64,000 bases of DNA from DATBLE01 sp963837265. Lineage in GTDB: Bacteria > Actinomycetota > Thermoleophilia > Gaiellales > Gaiellaceae. Below the pieces are notes generated by a model, which had not been told where the DNA came from, made no database searches, and worked only from the letters and a program-made list of their open reading frames with translations. The stretch is taken from positions 186,001 to 250,000 of the forward strand of contig CAWIMQ010000001.1 in the NCBI GenBank assembly GCA_963837265.1, in the 5' to 3' direction. A program made the position numbers and the translations under genes. Shown piece after piece: positions 49,345 to 58,876 of the stretch (positions are counted from its first letter, which is position 1; each line of letters begins with the position of its first letter).

Positions 49345-50919
49345 TTACGACTTCGTGATCTGCCAGAAGCGCATGGTGTAGGTCGGGTCCAGGGTTCCGG
49401 GGATCCCCTGGACGTTGGTGTGCGCCACGGCCAGCATCGCCTGCTGCCAGTACGGGATGATCGGGACGTCCTTCGCCGCGATCGTCTGCGCCTGGGCGAT
49501 CTGCGCCAGGCGGGCAGCCGTGGTCCGGGAGGCTCGCTCCCTGGTCAGCACCTTGTCCATCGCCCTGTTCGAGTACCCGTTCGAGGTGAAGTTGCTCTTC
49601 GTCCCGTAGAACGGAGCCAGGTAGTCCTCGGCGTCCGGGTAGTCCGGGAACCAGCCGAGCTGGAACGTGCCGTACTGCGTGCCGAGCGTCTTCGAGTACG
49701 TCGCCCACTCGGCCGACTTCAGCGTCACCTTGAACGCGCCCGAGGCGTTGAGCGCGCGCTGGATCTCTGCGTACTCGTCCGCCGATGCGTCGCCGTAGTG
49801 CGTCGGCGTCCACCAGATCGTGATCGGCACGGGCATCTTCACGCCCGCCCTCTGGAGCACGGCCTTCGCCTTCGCCGGGCTCGGCGACGCCCCGTAAACG
49901 GCCTTGAACGCGTCGACGTGTCCGGGCAGGCCCTTCGGCACCATCGAGTACAGCGGCTGCACGAGCCCGTGGTAGACACGCGTGGCGATCGTCTGCCGCG
50001 GCATCAGGTAGGCGAGCGCCTTGCGCACCGCGAGGTTGTTCGTCGGCGCCCGTTTGACGTTGAGCACGAGGTAGCGGATGACCACGCCGTTGCCCTTGAA
50101 GACCTTGAGCCCCGAGGCCTCGCCCAGCGAGCTGTACTCGGTCGGCGTGAAGTCGCGGAACGACATATCGAGGTCGCCGCGCTGGAGCGCGAGCTTCATC
50201 GTCGACGACTTCGAGTAGTAGTTGATGATCAGGTTCGGGGTCTTCGCCTTGTAGACGGGCGACCCGGTGTAGGCCTTGAAGACCGCCTGCTGCCCGGGCG
50301 TGTACTTGACGAGCTGGTACGGCCCGGTGCCGACCTGCGCCTCCGTGTTCGCGAGCACCTTGTCCGCGGGGTAGACGTTGTGGTCGACGATGAAGCCGGC
50401 GCCCGTGGTCAGGATCAGCGGCCACGTCGACTGCGGCGAGGCGAGGTGGAACACGACCGTGAAGTCGCCCGACGTGGTCGTCGACTTCAGGTTCGAGAGC
50501 AGGGTGTAGATACCCGACGGATCCTTGATCTTCTGCACCCGGTCGAACGAGAACTTGACGTCCTCGGAGGTGAAGTCGTCGCCGTTCTGGAACTTGACCC
50601 CGTGCTTGAGGGCGCACGTCCACACGGTCAGGTTCGCGTTCGACTTGCAGCCCGTCGCCAGCCCCGGCACGATCGCGCCGCCCGCCTTGAGCTCGAGCAG
50701 GTGGTTGAAGACCAGGATGTCGACGGTGAACGTCCCGAAGTCGTAGTTTCCGGCCGGGTCGATGTTCGTGACCGTGTCGGTCGTGCCGTCGACCAGCGTC
50801 GAGCTCGCCCCGGAGTGGCTGCTCCGGGCCCATGCCGACGCGGCCACGACGGCGGCGGCGAGCAGGCCCACGGCTGCGAGAGCCACCGCCCCCCGCCAGC
50901 TCAGTCTCTTCCGATGCAT
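49345..50919 (-). CDS. dppA: Peptide ABC transporter substrate-binding protein (family 5)
   Basis: A 524-residue SBP_bac_5 protein. The signal peptide (about 1-38) has no lipobox cysteine. Core motifs are FNHLLELKAGGAIVPGLATG, FQNGDDFTSEDVKFSFDRV, VGTGPYQLVKY, MSFRDFTPTEY and LGWFPDYPDAEDYLAPFYG, as in DppA/OppA. GGAGGGGAGC precedes ATG 50919. It captures peptides for the DppBCDF importer. Like PstS, it appears to lack a lipid anchor. Confidence 0.94.
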   Translation of the reverse strand: MHRKRLSWRGAVALAAVGLLAAAVVAASAWARSSHSGASSTLVDGTTDTVTNIDPAGNYDFGTFTVDILVFNHLLELKAGGAIVPGLATGCKSNANLTVWTCALKHGVKFQNGDDFTSEDVKFSFDRVQKIKDPSGIYTLLSNLKSTTTSGDFTVVFHLASPQSTWPLILTTGAGFIVDHNVYPADKVLANTEAQVGTGPYQLVKYTPGQQAVFKAYTGSPVYKAKTPNLIINYYSKSSTMKLALQRGDLDMSFRDFTPTEYSSLGEASGLKVFKGNGVVIRYLVLNVKRAPTNNLAVRKALAYLMPRQTIATRVYHGLVQPLYSMVPKGLPGHVDAFKAVYGASPSPAKAKAVLQRAGVKMPVPITIWWTPTHYGDASADEYAEIQRALNASGAFKVTLKSAEWATYSKTLGTQYGTFQLGWFPDYPDAEDYLAPFYGTKSNFTSNGYSNRAMDKVLTRERASRTTAARLAQIAQAQTIAAKDVPIIPYWQQAMLAVAHTNVQGIPGTLDPTYTMRFWQITKS

Positions 50920-51093
50920 GTGCTCCCCTCCATCTGTGACAGGTTCGAGGCTTCGCCCCACGTGCGCGCACGCGCCCGCGGGAAGAGCAAGAGCCGAGTA
51001 TGACACTTCCTATACAGACGAAGACTCGTGGTGGCTCGGTCGGTTAGTCGGGAACCGTCGCCAGGCGCGCCCGACCGGCCCGTTGGTGGTCCT

Positions 51094-51126
51094 GGACCTG
51101 TCAGGGGTCAGACCCCTGACAGGTCC
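51094..51126. repeat. 33-bp perfect palindrome in intergenic region
   Basis: GGACCTGTCAGGGGTC (51094-51109), a central A, then its exact complement GACCCCTGACAGGTCC (51111-51126). It lies in the 270-base gap between the sigma factor and dppA, both leftward, and could terminate the sigma transcript. The AGGGG-TCAGA-CCCCT core has the same design as the RAYT-flanking palindromes, so it may be a REP sequence. The rest of the gap (50920-51189) shows no gene. Confidence 0.85.
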
Positions 51127-51189
51127 AGAAACGACGATGAGCGGCCGCGGGGCCGCCCACCGGGTAGCGGGTCTGTGCGCCCCTCGGGG

Positions 51190-52311
51190 CTAGGCCGCAA
51201 CCGACTGGAGATCCCGCAGCGCCGCCAGCCGCGCCAGCGCCTGGCCCTCGAGCTGCCTGACGCGCTCGCGCGTCAGGTCGAGCTCGTGGCCGATCGCCTC
51301 GAGCGTCCAGGGCTCGCCCTCGAACCCGAACCGGAGCTCGAGGATCCGCCGCTCCCGCTCGGGAAGCGCGTCCAGCGCCTTGCGCACGCCCTGCCGCCGC
51401 AGCGACTCCTCGGCCTCGTCGAACGGGTCCGCGGCCTCGCGGTCGGCGAAGAGGTCGCCGAGCTCGCCCTCGTCGTCGGCTCCGACCGTCTGGTTGAGGG
51501 AGACGGACGCGTGCGCGGCGGAGAGGGCCTCGTCGACGTGCTGGATGGGAAGGCCGGTCGCCTCGGCGAGCTCCGCCTTCGTCGCCTCGCGCCCGAGCTC
51601 GACCTCGAGCCGGCGCGCCGCCCGGCCGAGCTTCTGCTGGCGCTCGACCACGTGGACGGGCACGCGGATCGTGCGCGCGTGGTTGGCGACGGCGCGCTGG
51701 ACCGACTGCCGGATCCACCAGGTCGCGTAGGTGGAGAACTTGTAGCCGCGGCGCCAGTCGAACTTCTCGACCGCGCGGTTCAGGCCGAGCGTCCCCTCCT
51801 GGATCAGGTCGAGGAACGGCACGCCCAGCCCGCGGTAGCCCTTGGCGATCGACACGACGAGGCGCAGGTTCGACTCGATCATCCGCCGCTTCGCGGTCGG
51901 ATCGCCGCGCTCGATCGCCTTCGCGAGGTACACCTCCTCCGCTGCAGTCAGCAGCTTGTGGCGGCCGACGTCGGCCAGGAACAGCTGCAGGCTGTCCGCG
52001 GCCCCGCTGACCGGGCCGGCATCGTACGTCGCCGCGGCCGCGACAGGCTCGACCTCCCCGACCGGCTTGCCGACCTCGAGCCCGATCGTCTCGAGCTCGC
52101 GCGACAGCTGCTCGATTTCCTCTTCGCCGAGGTCGTGCTCCAGCGCAAAGGCCTCCAGCTCCGCCGGCTCGACGAAGCCACGCTCCTCGGCGCCCTCGAT
52201 CAGCAGGCGCGCCCCGTCACTCTCGAGCAACTCGTTCAGCTGGTTCTGCGTCAACTGAGTTCCGTCGTCCTTTCGCGTCGTCGCCGTGTTCGGTTCCCGA
52301 TTTTTTCGCAC
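51190..52311 (-). CDS. RNA polymerase sigma factor, RpoD/SigA family
   Basis: A sigma-70 with regions 1.1-like (NELLESDGARLLIEGAEERGFV), 1.2 (DSLQLFLADVGRHKLLTAAEEVYLAKAIERGD), 2 (NLRLVVSIAKGYRGLGVPFLDLIQEGTLGLNRAVEKFDWRRGYKFSTYATWWIRQSVQRAV), 3 and 4 (LPERERRILELRFGFEGEPWTLEAIGHELDLTRERVRQLEGQAL). About 373 residues. GTG 52311 is the listed start, but it falls at the foot of a perfect hairpin; TTG 52254 (beginning LTQNQLNELLES) is an attractive alternative. It is either the main sigma factor or a close SigB-type relative. Confidence 0.92.
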   Translation of the reverse strand: MRKNREPNTATTRKDDGTQLTQNQLNELLESDGARLLIEGAEERGFVEPAELEAFALEHDLGEEEIEQLSRELETIGLEVGKPVGEVEPVAAAATYDAGPVSGAADSLQLFLADVGRHKLLTAAEEVYLAKAIERGDPTAKRRMIESNLRLVVSIAKGYRGLGVPFLDLIQEGTLGLNRAVEKFDWRRGYKFSTYATWWIRQSVQRAVANHARTIRVPVHVVERQQKLGRAARRLEVELGREATKAELAEATGLPIQHVDEALSAAHASVSLNQTVGADDEGELGDLFADREAADPFDEAEESLRRQGVRKALDALPERERRILELRFGFEGEPWTLEAIGHELDLTRERVRQLEGQALARLAALRDLQSVAA

Positions 52312-52366
52312 CCTAACGGGCTTTTCCTCGGCTTTCCACCTGCAGCCTACGAGGTTCCCGTTAGGG
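52311..52366 (-). promoter_or_regulatory. Leader hairpin at the 5' end of the sigma factor gene
   Basis: CCCTAACGGG at 52311-52320 pairs with CCCGTTAGGG at 52357-52366, and CCTCG (52326-52330) with CGAGG (52350-52354) inside. In the minus-strand RNA this is a nested hairpin with a 19-base loop, ending on the G of GTG 52311. It may control translation or be a DNA operator. Confidence 0.6.
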
Positions 52367-52484
52367 CGGTGTGAAGAAGGAAACGCGGACGTGTGAACAC
52401 GTATTCCAGGCTCCCGGGTGCCGTGGACATCAAGACGTGCTTTCGCAGACAAAGGTTTGCAGGTTCGGTAACGGGCATGGGTGA

Positions 52485-55124
52485 CTACTTCCGCCGCCGA
52501 GGTCGCTGTTTCGCCGCCGCGCGCCGCTTCGGCGAGCCCTTCGCGCGACGCTCGGCCAGGAGCTCGACGGCCCGCTCGAGCGTCAGCGAGTCGACCGCGT
52601 CGCCGGCGCGCACGCTCGCATTCGTCTCTCCGTCGGTCACGTATGGACCAAATCGGCCTTCCTTGACCACGACTGGACGCCCGGACGAGGGGTCGGCGCC
52701 GAGCTCGCGCAGCGGCGGGCGGGGCGCGCCCCGCCCGGGGCGGGCCTTCGGCGCAGCGAGAAGCGCGAGCGCCTGCTCCAGGTCGATCGAGAAAATCTGC
52801 TCCTCGCTCTCCAGCGAGCGTGTCTCCTTGCCGCGCCTGATGAACGGGCCGTACCGGCCGTTCATCGCCAGGACCTCCTCGCCGTCGGCGGCGCCGACGA
52901 CCCGAGGCAGCGAGAGGAGCCGCACGGCGTCCTCCAGCGTCAACGTCTCCGGGGTCATCGTCGACAGGAGGGACGCCGTCCTGGGCTTCTCGTCGACGCC
53001 CTCCGGCGGCTCCTCCGTCACGTAGGGGCCGTACCGGCCGGACCGCAACGTCACGGACCGTCCCGTCTCAGGGTGGGTCCCGAGCTCTCGGGAGTCGCTC
53101 GGCGCGGAGAGCAGCTCCGCGGCGCGCGCCGCGGTCAGCTCGTCGGGAACGACGTCGTCCGGGAGCGAAGCACGCTCCTCACCGCGCTCCAGGTACGGCC
53201 CGTAGCGGCCGACGCGGACGACGATGTCGCTCCCCGGGATCTCGATCGAGTTCACGGCCCGCGCGTCGATCTCGTCGAGGCGCTCGGTGACGAGCGCGTG
53301 CAGGCCCGGCCAGCTGTTCTCGCCCTTGTAGAAGCGCGTCAGCCAGTCGACGCGCGCCTCCTCGCCCGCGGCGATGCGGTCGAGATCGTCCTCCATTCCG
53401 GCGGTGAAGCCGTAGTCGACGAGACGCTCGTAGTGCTGCTCGAGGAGCTTCGTGACCGCGAACGCGAGGAAGGTCGGGACCAGGGCCGTCCCCTTCTTGA
53501 TCACGTAGCCGCGGTCGAGGATCGTGGAGATGATCGAGGCGTAGGTCGAAGGGCGGCCGATGCCGCGATCCTCGAGCGCCTTGACCAGCGTCGCCTCCGT
53601 GTAGCGCGCGGGCGGCGTCGTCTCGTGTCCGTGCGGCTCCAGCGAACGCGCCTCGACCGCGTCGCCGGGCTCGAGCGGCGGGAGCCGTCGCTCGGCGCCG
53701 TCCTGCGGCTCCTCGTCGAGACTCTCCACGTAGGCGGCGAGAAAGCCCCGGAACGTGATCACCGTCCCGCTGACGCCGAACTCCGCGTCTTCGCCGTCGC
53801 TGGAGGTCGCCCCGAGCCGCAGCGACACCGTCCGGCCGCGCGCGTCCGCCATCTGGGAGGCGACCGTGCGCATCCAGACCAGCTCGTAGAGCGCGAGCTC
53901 GTCGCGGTCGAGCTCGCCGCCGACGTCGTCGGGGATCCGGAAGCGGTCGCCGGCGGGCCGGATCGCCTCGTGCGCCTCCTGCGCGTTCTTCACCTTGCGG
54001 TCGTAGCGGCGCGGCGCGTCGGGCACGTACTCGGCGCCGTACAGCTCCCGGGCCTGCGCGCGGGCGGCCGACAGCGCGGTCTCGGAGAGCGTCGTCGAGT
54101 CGGTGCGCATGTAGGTGATGTAGCCGCGCTCGTACAGGCGCTGGGCGACCCGCATCGTCGTCTGCGCGGTGAACCGGAGCTTGCGGCTCGCCTCCTGTTG
54201 CAGGGTCGAGGTCATGAAGGGCGGCGCGGGCCGGCGCGTGTACGGCTTCTCGTCCACCGAGCGGACCGCGAAGGCGGCGCCCTCGAGGCGCTCGGCGAGC
54301 CCCCGGGCCTCGTCTGAGCCGAGCTGCCTGGCATCCCGCGTCTTCAGCCGTCCGTCCGGCCCGAAGTCGCGCCCCTGCGCGACCCGGGCGCCGTCGAGCG
54401 CGACCAGGCGCGCGGCGAAGCGGCCCCCCGGGGGACCGGAGGCGCCCCGGTCTTCCGGCCGGGCGCCGGCGGCTCGGCCGGCGACGCTTCCAGCCGTGTC
54501 GAAGACGCCCTCGAGGTCCCAGTACGCGGCCGGGGTGAACGCCATCCGCTCGCGCTCGCGCTCGACGACGAGCCGGGTGGCGACCGACTGCACGCGGCCG
54601 GCCGAGAGCCGCGGCATCACCTTCTTCCAGAGCACGGGCGAGACCTCGTACCCGTACAGGCGGTCGAGGATCCTCCGGGTCTCCTGCGAGTCCACGAGCC
54701 GCTCGTCCACCGGCCGCGGGTTGGCGAGGGCCTCCTCGATCGCCTGTTTCGTGATCTCGTGGAAGACCATCCGCCGCACGGGCACCTTCGGCTTCAGCTC
54801 CTGCAGCAGGTGCCAGGCGATCGCCTCGCCCTCGCGATCCTCGTCGGTCGCGAGCAGGAGCTCGTCGGCACGCTCGAGCTTGCGCTTCAGCTGGGTGACG
54901 ACGCGCTTCTTGTCCGGGTCGACCACGTAGTACGGCTCGAAACCCTCGTCGATCGCGACGCCGAGGGCGCCGTAGCGCCCACGCTCCTCCTTCGGGATCT
55001 CGGACGCCCGCTCCGGGAGGTCGCGGATGTGGCCGATGCTCGACTCGACCTCGTAGCCGGGGCCGAGGTAGCCGGCGATCGTCTTCGCCTTGGCGGGCGA
55101 CTCCACGATGACGAGCTTGGGCAT
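52485..55124 (-). CDS. topA: DNA topoisomerase I
   Basis: An 879-residue type IA topoisomerase. The Toprim domain (about 1-115) has KLVIVESPAKAKTIAGYLG and ATDEDREGEAIAWHL; the catalytic Tyr lies in GYITYMRTDSTTLS. MPRLSAGRVQSVATRLVVERE and GRPSTYASIISTI are conserved. The C-terminus has four repeats of the GRYGPYV kind (for example GRYGPYLERGEE, GRYGPYVTEEP, GRYGPFIRRGK, GRFGPYVTDGE) instead of zinc fingers, the actinobacterial form, and ends in a Lys/Arg tail. A low-complexity stretch with glycines interrupts the core around residues 218-245. It relaxes negative supercoils. Confidence 0.96.
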   Translation of the reverse strand: MPKLVIVESPAKAKTIAGYLGPGYEVESSIGHIRDLPERASEIPKEERGRYGALGVAIDEGFEPYYVVDPDKKRVVTQLKRKLERADELLLATDEDREGEAIAWHLLQELKPKVPVRRMVFHEITKQAIEEALANPRPVDERLVDSQETRRILDRLYGYEVSPVLWKKVMPRLSAGRVQSVATRLVVERERERMAFTPAAYWDLEGVFDTAGSVAGRAAGARPEDRGASGPPGGRFAARLVALDGARVAQGRDFGPDGRLKTRDARQLGSDEARGLAERLEGAAFAVRSVDEKPYTRRPAPPFMTSTLQQEASRKLRFTAQTTMRVAQRLYERGYITYMRTDSTTLSETALSAARAQARELYGAEYVPDAPRRYDRKVKNAQEAHEAIRPAGDRFRIPDDVGGELDRDELALYELVWMRTVASQMADARGRTVSLRLGATSSDGEDAEFGVSGTVITFRGFLAAYVESLDEEPQDGAERRLPPLEPGDAVEARSLEPHGHETTPPARYTEATLVKALEDRGIGRPSTYASIISTILDRGYVIKKGTALVPTFLAFAVTKLLEQHYERLVDYGFTAGMEDDLDRIAAGEEARVDWLTRFYKGENSWPGLHALVTERLDEIDARAVNSIEIPGSDIVVRVGRYGPYLERGEERASLPDDVVPDELTAARAAELLSAPSDSRELGTHPETGRSVTLRSGRYGPYVTEEPPEGVDEKPRTASLLSTMTPETLTLEDAVRLLSLPRVVGAADGEEVLAMNGRYGPFIRRGKETRSLESEEQIFSIDLEQALALLAAPKARPGRGAPRPPLRELGADPSSGRPVVVKEGRFGPYVTDGETNASVRAGDAVDSLTLERAVELLAERRAKGSPKRRAAAKQRPRRRK

Positions 55125-55205
55125 CGCGCGGACACGTTAGCGCCGCGGCCCAACGGCACCGCGCTCCGCGATGCTCTTGTTTCATAGCCGATACTGCGGC
55201 GAGCG

Positions 55206-55817
55206 ATGCCGACACCCGTGTACAACCTCGTCGCCGTCGTCTCCTGGCCCGTGCTGCGCGGGCTCTACCGGCTGGAGGCGCACGGCCTCGAGAGCCTGCC
55301 GTCCGAGGGCGGGTTCGTCCTCGCCGCGAACCACACCTCGAGCTTCGACCCCTGGCCGCTCGGCCTGCCGCTCTGGCCGGGACGGCAGCTCTTCTTCATG
55401 GGCAAGGTGGAGCTCTTCAACCCCGTCCTCGGGCCGCTGCTCCGCGCCGGCGGCGCCTTTCCGGTGCGCCGCGGCGAGCGCGACCTGGCCGCGATCGAGA
55501 CGGCGGTGCGGATCTGCCGGGAGGGCGGCATCGTCGCCATGTTCCCCGAGGGAACGCGGCGCACGAAGGGCCTGCGGAAGAAGTTCGAGCACCGGCCCCG
55601 GACGGGCTCGGCCAGGATCGCACTGGGGGCCGGGGTGCCGCTCGTCCCGGCCGCGGTGGCCGGGAGCGACCGGCTGTCACGGCTCGGGAAGCTGCGGGTC
55701 GCATACGGATCGCCGGTCCCGCTCGACGACGTCGCCGGCCTCCCCCCGCTCCAGGCGCAGCAGGAGGCTACCGACTGCCTGATGGAGCGCATCCACGCGT
55801 TGCGCGCGACGCTGTGA
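55206..55817 (+). CDS. plsC: 1-acyl-glycerol-3-phosphate acyltransferase
   Basis: A 203-residue acyltransferase. The catalytic motif is NHTSSFDPW (H-x4-D) at about 41-49, followed by GGAFPVRRGERD and MFPEGTRRT, then VPLVPAAVAGSDRL. It adds the second acyl chain to lysophosphatidate. ATG 55206 is divergent from topA with an 81-base gap. The TGA stop overlaps the GTG of the exonuclease gene. Confidence 0.93.
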   Translation: MPTPVYNLVAVVSWPVLRGLYRLEAHGLESLPSEGGFVLAANHTSSFDPWPLGLPLWPGRQLFFMGKVELFNPVLGPLLRAGGAFPVRRGERDLAAIETAVRICREGGIVAMFPEGTRRTKGLRKKFEHRPRTGSARIALGAGVPLVPAAVAGSDRLSRLGKLRVAYGSPVPLDDVAGLPPLQAQQEATDCLMERIHALRATL

Positions 55818-56673
55818 CCCGCCCGGCCGACGAGCGGCCGGGACGGCCCCTGCTGGCGGTCGACGGAGACTCGCTCGCGCACCGCGCCTACCACGCGCTG
55901 CCGAAGTCGATGACGAGCTCGACGGGCCGGCCCTCCGGCGCGCTCGTCGGCTTCGCGAACTTCCTGATCCGCCTCTGGCAGGCGGAGGCGCCGCGCGCGG
56001 TGCTGGTCGGCTGGGACACGCTCGACGTGCCCACCTACCGCAACCGGGCGTTTCCCGACTACCAGAGCGGGCGCCAGTTCGACGACGCGCTCGTCGAGCA
56101 GCTCGGCCTGCTCCCGCGGCTCGTCGAGGCGCTCGGCTTCGCGGCGGCGAAGGCGGCCGGGTACGAAGCGGACGACTTTCTCGCCGCGGCGGTCGCCGCC
56201 GAGGAGGCCCGCGGCGGCCACACGCTCGTCGCCACCTCCGACCGGGACGCCTTCCAGCTCGTCAGCGACCGGACGACCGTCCTCCAGCCGGTGAAGGGCG
56301 TATCCGAGCTCGCCCGGATCGGGCCGGCCGAGGTCCGGGAGCGATACGGGGTCGAGCCGCAACAGGTGCCGGACTTCATCGCCCTCCGCGGCGACCCGTC
56401 GGACCGGCTCCCGGGCGCGCGCGGCGTCGGCCCGAAGACGGCGGCGTCGATCCTCGCCGAGCACGGGTCGCTCGCGGCCGCGCTCGACGCCGGCAGGTTC
56501 TCGGGACAGCGGGAGGACTTGCTCCTCTACCGGCGAATAGCGACGATGGACGCCTCTGCCCCTCTCCCCTCCCTAGCCGGCCAAGCGCCCAAGTGGGCGG
56601 AGGCGTCCGCCCTCTGTGCGGCCTGGGGCCTCGGCAACCTCGCCGGCCGGCTCGAGGCGCTGGCGGACGCCTG

Positions 56674-56674
<1 letters not shown>
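55814..56674 (+). CDS. 5'-3' exonuclease (PolI N-terminal/FEN type)
   Basis: A 286-residue protein of the 5'-3' exonuclease family. LLAVDGDSLAHRAYHAL, GWDTLDVPTYRNRAFPDYQSGR, AAGYEADDFLAAAV, TSDRDAFQLVSDRTTVLQPVKG and GDPSDRLPGARGVGPKTAASIL match the nuclease and helix-hairpin-helix motifs. The GTG start overlaps the plsC stop (GTGA) and the TGA overlaps the next ATG. It probably removes RNA primers or flaps as a stand-alone nuclease. Confidence 0.93.
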
Positions 56675-57515
<841 letters not shown>

Positions 57516-57519
<4 letters not shown>

Positions 57520-58595
57520 TGTCCTGAGTCGTTAATCCGTTGGCAGTAGGCGGCGAGGCTGTCGAGGATCTCGTCCGCGCTCTTGTGCCAGACGAACGGT
57601 TTCGGGTTGTCGTTCCAGTTCGTGATCCAGGTGCGGATCGAGGCGACGAGGTCGCGGACGGAGCGGTGGCTGCCGCGCTTGATCCATTTCGTCGTCAGCT
57701 CGGCGAACCAGCGCTCGACGAGGTTGAGCCAGGAGCTGTAGGTCGGGGTGAAGTGGAACGTGAACCGCGGGTGGCGGACGAGCCAGCGCTGGATCGACGG
57801 CGTCTTGTGCGTCGAGGAGTTGTCGAGCACCACGTGCACATCCAGGTCGGCCGGCACCGCGGCGTCGACCTGGTTGAGGAAGCGCTTGAACTCCTCGGCG
57901 CGGTGCCGCGGCCTCATCTCGCTGATCACCTGACCGGAGGCCACGTCCAAGGCGGCGTACAGGTTGGTTGTCCCGTAGCGGACGTAGTCGTGGCTGCGCC
58001 GCTCGGGCACTCCGGGCATCAGCGGCAGCACCGGCGCCGTCCGGTCGAGCGCCTGGATCTGCGACTTCTCGTCCACGCACAACACGACCGCCGCCTCGGG
58101 CGGGTTCAGGTACAGCCCGACGATGTCGCGCACCTTGTCGATGAACTGCGGATCCGGCGAGAGCTTGAACGTCTCCGTCTGGTGCGGCTTCAGCCCGAAC
58201 GCACGCCAGATCCGGCTGACCGCGCTCTGACTCATCCCGGTCGCCGCCGCCATCGACCGCGTCGACCAATGCGTCGCCCCTTTCGGCTGCTCCTCCAATG
58301 TCTTCACGATCAGCCGCTCGACATCCTCGTCGCTGATCGAGCGCGGCTTGCCCGGCCGCGGCTCGTCATGAAGCCCATCAAGCCCACGCCGAGCGAACCG
58401 ACCACGCCACCTCCCGACCGTCTGGCGACTGCACCCCAACTCGTCCGCGATCTCGGTGCTCGACTTCCCCTCCGCCGCAGCCAGCACAACCCGGCACCGG
58501 AACGCGAGCGCCTGCGCGCTCGACCGCCGCCGAGCCCACCGCTCGAGCACCTCCCGCTCCTCCGCACTGACCACAACCTCGGCACGCTCCCCCAT
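57516..58595 (-). CDS. IS630-family transposase
   Basis: A 359-residue transposase. The N-terminal HTH pair (STEIADELGCSRQTVGRWRGRFARRGLDGL, MAAATGMSQSAVSRIWRAFGL) is followed by the DDE catalytic domain: VVLCVDEKSQIQALDR, VHVVLDNSSTHKTPSIQRWL and TPTYSSWLNLVERWFAEL. GAGAGG precedes ATG 58595; ATG 58607 is an alternative. The TAG stop is not in the element: its last codons NDSGH are followed by TAG from the flanking CTAG, so target choice supplies the stop. Complete and apparently active. Confidence 0.93.
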
Positions 58596-58686
58596 GACCT
58601 CTCCCATCGTCGCCGTTGACGACGACGGCATTCGCCACAAAACCCCAGGTCCCTCCAACCCGTCCGCGAACTAACGACTCAGGTCA
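57520..58686. mobile_element. IS630-family insertion sequence
   Basis: A 1,167-base element. Its ends are inverted: TGTCCTGAGTCGTTAATCCG at 57520 and, read on the other strand from 58686, TGACCTGAGTCGTTAGTTCG, a 20-base match with three mismatches. CTAG precedes the left end (57516-57519) and follows the right end (58687-58690), the CTAG or TA duplication expected of IS630. One transposase gene fills it. Removing it rejoins the end of the deacetylase gene to a hairpin-rich spacer. Confidence 0.93.
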
Positions 58687-58730
58687 CTAGCTCCTGCGGC
58701 CGAAAGCCGCAAGGCTGCCGGCGGACGCAA

Positions 58731-58754
58731 AACCGGCCCCCGTGGGGGCCGGTT
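58731..58754. terminator. Strong hairpin in the spacer right of the IS
   Basis: AACCGGCCCC and GGGGCCGGTT pair perfectly across a 4-base loop. A second hairpin, GCGGC/GCCGC, lies at about 58695-58710. They probably terminated the deacetylase operon before the insertion and the leftward response regulator. The remainder of 58691-58876 shows no gene. Confidence 0.65.
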
Positions 58755-58876
58755 CACGCGCCTGAGTCGAGCCACCGCCTCATCCGCAGGAATCTCTGCC
58801 CTGATCATCGGCACCGCGCGGCCCTCTCGCATCACCCACGGCATCCCCCACGCTGGGTGATCTTGATTCGTGACGC

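Noticed and set aside
58691..58876. Small gene in the spacer right of the IS630 element
   Set aside because: No start with a ribosome binding site and coding bias was found; the region is dominated by two hairpins.
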